Assembly: GCA_047972425.1 (NCBI GenBank)
Contig: JBKEAR010000003.1
Location: forward strand, 124,001 to 188,000
Source of the DNA: JBKEAR01 sp047972425
Lineage (GTDB): Bacteria; Pseudomonadota; Alphaproteobacteria; JBKEAR01
DNA length: 64,000 nucleotides
Direction: 5' to 3'
The notes under the pieces are model-generated. The model did no database searches and had not been told where the DNA came from. It saw nothing but the letters and a program-made list of their open reading frames with translations. How positions within the stretch are numbered: position 1 is the stretch's first letter; every line of letters starts with the position of its first letter. A program made the position numbers and the translations under genes. This document shows, in pieces, positions 60,117 to 64,000 of this stretch.

Positions 60117-60581
60117 ATGGCAGCATCGTTAGGTTCAGAGCCCGGCCGTGCCCGCGGTGGCCGTAACCGCCGCCGCCCAATGAGCGAAATTAATGTTACG
60201 CCCTTTGTGGATGTAATGTTGGTTTTGCTGATTATTTTCATGGTGGCTGCTCCTTTGATGAATTCGGGGGTAGAGGTCAATTTACCCAAAACAGTTGCGG
60301 GCGAAATTACGCCATCGGATGATCAGCCGGTAAATATTACAATTCAACAAGATGGTAAAATATTTTTATCAGAAGAAGAAACGACTCTGGCGGAATTAAC
60401 AGCAAAAATTGAAGCTGTTAAAGGAGCAAATAAAGATGTGCGCATTTTGATTCGTGGTGATGAAAATGTCGATTATGGCTCGGTGATGGAAGTTATTTCC
60501 ATATTAAATAAAGCGGGCTATTCTAAAATTGGCATGCTTACACGCCCGGCATCAATCGAAGTTACCGAAGCTACTCAATAA
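60117..60581 (+). CDS. tolR: Tol-Pal system protein TolR
   Basis: 154-aa ExbD/TolR protein. A basic cytoplasmic N-terminus (GRARGGRNRRRPMSEINVTPFVD) is followed by one membrane helix (about 31-51, VMLVLLIIFMVAAPLM) with the proton-carrying Asp at its start, and a periplasmic domain ending in a TolR-like GYSKIGMLT strand. It lies between tolQ and tolA. Confidence 0.95.
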   Translation: MAASLGSEPGRARGGRNRRRPMSEINVTPFVDVMLVLLIIFMVAAPLMNSGVEVNLPKTVAGEITPSDDQPVNITIQQDGKIFLSEEETTLAELTAKIEAVKGANKDVRILIRGDENVDYGSVMEVISILNKAGYSKIGMLTRPASIEVTEATQ

Positions 60582-60595
60582 TTTAAGGTTTGTCG

Positions 60596-61591
60596 ATGTC
60601 TCCCATCTTAAAAAAATCGCTTATTGCATCTGCGCTTTTACATGTTTTTGTCATTTTTGGCAGTTCATTAGGTATTGGTGTGTTATTTGCTTGGCTACTC
60701 AATTTGTTTGGAATTGATATTCAAAAGCATGAGGATAAAATAGATGTGCCTGTGGTGAATATATCGGTTGTTGAGATTAGCGATGTAACCAATATTCCGG
60801 TTGTGGGAGATAACGGTACAAATGCAGATACCCCCCAAGAAGAACCCCAACCACTAGAACAACAGCCCGAAGAAGTTGTAGCGAAGCCTGCAGAAAATAT
60901 TGCTGAGGATGTTGTGGAAGAAAATGTGGGCGATGAAACCGCCCCTACAGAAGCTGTTGACGATGCTGGTTCTAACTTTACACAAAATGAGACTGCCGAT
61001 GCTTTATCGGAAGAAGTAATGACGATTGTTGAAGAGGTTAAAGATAAACCAGCCCCTGAAGAGCAACCTAAAGAAGAAACAAAACCTACCGAGCAATATA
61101 AATGGGATGTTCCGATTAGCGAAGTTGTTGTCCAAAATCGGCCGGCTGAGTTTAAAAACTTAGCTAATAGAGAGGAAGCTGCACCCCAAGCGCAAACAAC
61201 CCAAACCGAAACAACACCACCTGCAGAAGCCCAAGGTGAAGTTGGTCCTAATTTAGATGATTTACTTAATAATGAGGTTGCAAATTCTACTAGCGGTGCG
61301 GCCACGGCTACATTAATATCGGTTATTAAAGGGCAGTTAGGTGCCTGTTATTCGCCACCGGTAAGTTACCCAACAGGGCGTGATTATACAATTTTAATTC
61401 GGGTAGTATTTTCGGCAGATGGTCGCATTGTAAATTCTCAATATGCACCGGGTTATGTACCGCAAGATGATATTGAGCGCGCCCGTGCCGATGCAGCATT
61501 AAGGGCAACAAGAAATAGTAATTGTAACCAAATCAATTTACCAAACGGAAGTATAGAAGATGGTTATAGTATCGATTTACCTTTTAAATAA
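60596..61591 (+). CDS. tolA: Tol-Pal system protein TolA
   Basis: 331-aa envelope-spanning protein. It has one N-terminal membrane helix (about 14-40), a long Glu/Pro/Gln-rich periplasmic stretch (about 65-225), and a C-terminal TonB/TolA-type domain (VIKGQLGACYSPPVSYPTGRDYTILIRVVFSADGRIVN, about 241-278). The alpha-helical domain II of E. coli TolA is replaced by acidic, proline-rich sequence. The ATG at 60596 follows TAAGG with correct spacing. Confidence 0.9.
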   Translation: MSPILKKSLIASALLHVFVIFGSSLGIGVLFAWLLNLFGIDIQKHEDKIDVPVVNISVVEISDVTNIPVVGDNGTNADTPQEEPQPLEQQPEEVVAKPAENIAEDVVEENVGDETAPTEAVDDAGSNFTQNETADALSEEVMTIVEEVKDKPAPEEQPKEETKPTEQYKWDVPISEVVVQNRPAEFKNLANREEAAPQAQTTQTETTPPAEAQGEVGPNLDDLLNNEVANSTSGAATATLISVIKGQLGACYSPPVSYPTGRDYTILIRVVFSADGRIVNSQYAPGYVPQDDIERARADAALRATRNSNCNQINLPNGSIEDGYSIDLPFK

Positions 61592-61694
61592 TAAAGGGTA
61601 TATATAAATTATTTGGCATATACACTATTTTATCCGAAATTATGCCATATTTATAGCTTATCTATTATTAAAATTTTAAATAAAGGTATATTTT

Positions 61695-63002
61695 ATGGTT
61701 TTTATGATTAAAAGATTTATAGCTATTTTTACCATATTTTTATCTGTATCGGCATGGGCTGAAACAAGCGTAGATGGCGCAATTTCAAGTACAACAGGGC
61801 CGCAATCGCAACCAATTGCTATCCCTACACTTGAGGATAATACGGGTAAATATGGCGAGCAAATCACACAGGTTTTGGCCGATGACTTAACACGATTCGG
61901 TTTGTTTAAGCTTGTGGATAAAAATGCCTATATTGATAATAGCCAGTTTTCGGAGCGTCCAAATTTTGGTGATTGGCGTGCGATTAACGCCCCATTTTTG
62001 GTTAAAGGCCAAGTGATTGAAAATGGAAACCAAATAACGGTGCAATATCGCCTATGGGATGTTTTTCAGGAAAAACAAAAAATTGGTTTAGAACATACGG
62101 CAACAGCCTCGGCTTGGCGTAAAATTGCCCATACCATGGCCGATGCTATTTATAAAGAGGTTATTGGTGAAGATGGCTATTTTAACTCGCGCATTGTTTA
62201 TATTGCTGAGAGCGGGCCTGAAGAAAATTTACAACGCCGGCTTTCTATTATGGATCAGGACGGTGCCAACCATGCTTATTTAACCGATGGTAGCTCTTTG
62301 GTGTTAACTCCCCGGTTTTCCCCAGCTTTACAAGAGATTACTTATATCTCTTATGAATCGGGCGTGCCCAAAGTGTATTTGCTTGATATTGCAACAGGTC
62401 GGCGGGAAGTGTTGGGTTCTTTTGAGGGCATGACTTTTGCCCCACGTTTTTCACCCGATGGTAATGAGGTTGTGATGAGCCAATCGGTTGAAGGCGAAAC
62501 CAATATTTTTAAAATCAATTTACGTTCTGGCCAAAAAACACAACTTACTCAAGGTAATGCTATTGATACGGCACCAAGCTATTCGCCCGATGGTTCACAA
62601 ATTGTTTTTGAATCTGACCGCGATGGTTCTCAGCAGCTTTATATTATGGATGCCAATGGAGAGAATATCCGCCGTCTTTCGCAAGGTAAGGGGCGCTATG
62701 CCACACCCGTATGGTCTCCGAGGGGGGATCTGATAGCCTATACGCGTATTTACGGCGGAAAATTTTATATTGGGGTTATCCAGCCCGATGGCGAGAATGA
62801 CCGGCTTTTAACCAAAGATTATTTGGTCGAGGGCCCAACATGGTCGCCCAATGGTCGGATTATTGCCTTTACCCGCCAAAGTGCAAACCAAGCCCCACGA
62901 AAATTATATGCAATCGATATTACAGGCTTTTTCGAAAGAGAAATTGCAACGCCAGTGAATGCATCTGATCCGGCTTGGTCTTCCAATTCGGTCGCTTACT
63001 AA
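61695..63002 (+). CDS. tolB: Tol-Pal system protein TolB
   Basis: Periplasmic partner of Pal, 435 aa. It has a signal peptide cut after AWA (residues 1-22), an N-terminal D1 domain with PTLEDNTGKYGEQITQVLADDLTRFGLFKLVD, and a six-bladed propeller with WD-like repeats such as PRFSPDGNEVVMS, PSYSPDGSQIVFESDRDG and PTWSPNGRIIAFTRQ. About 100 AT-rich bases with a small GGCATA/TATGCC inverted repeat separate it from tolA, so it may have its own promoter. Confidence 0.95.
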   Translation: MVFMIKRFIAIFTIFLSVSAWAETSVDGAISSTTGPQSQPIAIPTLEDNTGKYGEQITQVLADDLTRFGLFKLVDKNAYIDNSQFSERPNFGDWRAINAPFLVKGQVIENGNQITVQYRLWDVFQEKQKIGLEHTATASAWRKIAHTMADAIYKEVIGEDGYFNSRIVYIAESGPEENLQRRLSIMDQDGANHAYLTDGSSLVLTPRFSPALQEITYISYESGVPKVYLLDIATGRREVLGSFEGMTFAPRFSPDGNEVVMSQSVEGETNIFKINLRSGQKTQLTQGNAIDTAPSYSPDGSQIVFESDRDGSQQLYIMDANGENIRRLSQGKGRYATPVWSPRGDLIAYTRIYGGKFYIGVIQPDGENDRLLTKDYLVEGPTWSPNGRIIAFTRQSANQAPRKLYAIDITGFFEREIATPVNASDPAWSSNSVAY

Positions 63003-63059
63003 TACAATTTTAACATTAATGATTTAATATAAGAGAAAATTCAAACGGAGATTTTTGAG

Positions 63060-63530
63060 ATGATCAAAAAAATAGCAGTTGCTGCCATTGCTTTAACAGC
63101 CCTTGCAGCATGTAGTAAAAATGATACCATAAACGGAACAGGTGGTGTGGGTGCTTATGGCAATGCAACACCCGGCTCAGCCCAAGATTTTGTTCAAAAT
63201 GTTGGCGACCGTGTATTCTTTGCCCTTAATAGCTCAAGCGTTAATGCACAAGGCCGCGAAACTTTACAAAAACAAGCCCAATGGCTTAAATTATACCCAA
63301 AAGTTTCTGTAACGGTAGAAGGCCATTCGGACGAGCGCGGAACACGCGAATATAATATTGCCTTAGGTGCGCGCCGTGCCCAAGCAGCAAAAGATGTACT
63401 TATTCAAAATGGTGTTGCATCTAGCCGCATTAAAACAGTTTCTTATGGTAAAGAGCGCCCAATTAAATTAGGTGAAACTGAAAATGCATGGTCACTTAAC
63501 CGTCGGGCAGTAACCGTACCAAGTTTATAA
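63060..63530 (+). CDS. pal: Peptidoglycan-associated lipoprotein Pal
   Basis: 156-aa outer-membrane lipoprotein. The lipobox LAAC has the modified Cys18, followed by Ser at +2. The OmpA-like domain has VFFALNSSSVNAQGRETLQKQAQWL (about 54-78), then the peptidoglycan-binding VEGHSDERGTREYNIALGARRAQAAKDVL (about 86-114) with Asp and Arg in the expected places, and SYGKERPI. It is linked to the Tol complex through TolB. Confidence 0.96.
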   Translation: MIKKIAVAAIALTALAACSKNDTINGTGGVGAYGNATPGSAQDFVQNVGDRVFFALNSSSVNAQGRETLQKQAQWLKLYPKVSVTVEGHSDERGTREYNIALGARRAQAAKDVLIQNGVASSRIKTVSYGKERPIKLGETENAWSLNRRAVTVPSL

Positions 63531-63554
63531 GTTAAAAAAGGGGGCTGAGATTTT

Positions 63555-64000
63555 ATGCTCAAGAATAAACTGCTTATTGCAACGTCTATTTTATTGTTAA
63601 ACATTCATAATGTATCTTCGGCTGCAACGGTGGAGGAATTAGAACGCCAATTGCAGCAAATGCAACAGCAAACAGAGCTTTTGCAAAAACAATTGTTAGA
63701 ATTAAAATCTACTGAGCAAACCAATCAACAGCCCCAACAACAAGAACAAACAGCTAATGCGCCCTCGGCGGCAGTAACAACACAACCTGTTGTGAGCCCG
63801 CCTTTAGAACAAACACCGCAAGTTCAACCACCCGCCGAACAACCTGTTTCGACAACATCATCGCAACAAATGGCCGATGGTATTAAGGTGGATGCTAATG
63901 GAAATTTATATGGTGAGGGCAAGGAATCTGCAGCAGTTAGCAGCTTAAATATTGTTATTAAAAATAACCCTAATATTCAAGCAGCACCAGTTACAACCTC
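63555..64000 (+). CDS. Secreted coiled-coil protein downstream of pal, 3' end beyond the window
   Basis: The ATG at 63555 opens a frame that runs off the window edge (148 residues visible). It has a signal peptide (MLKNKLLIATSILLLNIHNVSSA), then a Gln/Leu-rich coiled coil (VEELERQLQQMQQQTELLQK), and a Pro/Gln/Thr-rich linker, after which DGIKVDANGNLYGEGKESAA begins a new domain. The position after pal is that of cpoB/ybgF, whose product also starts with a coiled coil, but the visible part does not show its TPR repeats. An outer-membrane porin with an N-terminal coiled coil is the alternative. Confidence 0.7.
   Translation, partial: MLKNKLLIATSILLLNIHNVSSAATVEELERQLQQMQQQTELLQKQLLELKSTEQTNQQPQQQEQTANAPSAAVTTQPVVSPPLEQTPQVQPPAEQPVSTTSSQQMADGIKVDANGNLYGEGKESAAVSSLNIVIKNNPNIQAAPVTT

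Noticed and set aside
60721..61305. 194-aa open frame on the minus strand, rich in Ser
   Set aside because: Antisense to the Glu/Pro-rich region of tolA. Low-complexity coding creates long open antisense frames.
1..64000. tRNA or rRNA genes, CRISPR arrays, insertion sequences, prophage, toxin-antitoxin or secondary-metabolite systems
   Set aside because: Intergenic regions were read through and none shows a cloverleaf, direct-repeat array, terminal inverted repeats with transposase, or defence-gene signature. The window is core genome.

Overview
The window is ordinary, gene-dense chromosome of an AT-rich (low-GC) alphaproteobacterium. The lineage call rests on several independent markers: a complete CckA-ChpT-CtrA phosphorelay, a TrcR (DUF1013) cell-cycle regulator, a one-cysteine DksA, a three-gene proton-translocating transhydrogenase (pntAA-pntAB-pntB), a 6S RNA gene between zapA and the 5-formyl-THF cyclo-ligase gene, and the fau / TIGR00282 / yebC / ruvCAB / ybgC / tolQRAB-pal order. 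I cannot name a genus. No tRNA, rRNA, insertion sequence, prophage, integrase, CRISPR array or toxin-antitoxin pair is visible, and no gap between genes exceeds about 250 bases. This is core genome rather than an accessory island.

Layout. 1-13.7 kb: the 3' end of citramalate synthase and trmJ (+); a four-gene minus-strand run rnd-SDR-yqaA-dsbB; aspS; the xseB-ispA-dxs isoprenoid operon; pdxH (-); fabI-aroC; a tandem universal stress protein. 13.8-20.9 kb: a lipoprotein C-terminal processing protease followed by a large secreted protein of unknown function, a UbiH-type hydroxylase, an orphan MoaD-like protein ending in Gly-Gly, a MarR regulator, an LptF-type permease and NAD kinase. 20.9-27.7 kb: chpT and ctrA (convergent), dksA, speD-speE and a very large cckA with two receiver domains. 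27.7-33.2 kb: recA with a probable LexA box, alaS and pyk. 33.2-42.1 kb: acyl-CoA ligase, an M3 oligopeptidase, an ABC-F ATPase and the transhydrogenase operon. 42.1-48 kb: GNAT, rpsU, a VOC protein, phosphofructokinase, PPK2, a small YdcH/DUF465 protein, trcR and a quinone oxidoreductase. 48-53.1 kb: hsp20 behind a probable ROSE RNA thermometer, rpmE, frataxin, a ferredoxin-CDGSH protein, an unknown periplasmic protein, suhB, efp and gap. 53.2-64 kb: a coiled-coil protein plus an extended ZapA, 6S RNA, fau, a phosphoesterase, yebC, ruvCAB, ybgC, tolQRAB, pal and the start of a further secreted coiled-coil protein cut by the window edge.

How the genes fit together. The window brings together much of the CtrA cell-cycle circuit: kinase, phosphotransferase, response regulator and the separate regulator TrcR. 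Division and envelope genes (zapA, tol-pal) lie further along. Glycolytic genes (pfk, gap, pyk), the NAD(P)H enzymes (NAD kinase, transhydrogenase), and MEP-pathway and ubiquinone genes point to a free-living or host-associated respiring heterotroph with a fairly complete biosynthetic core, not a strongly reduced endosymbiont.

I found no obviously new multi-gene system. The points most worth a second look are the double-receiver CckA beside chpT and ctrA, the ROSE-like thermometer on hsp20, the orphan MoaD-like protein, the unknown secreted protein behind the Ctp lipoprotein, the extended ZapA, and the mixed active-site signature of the phosphofructokinase.
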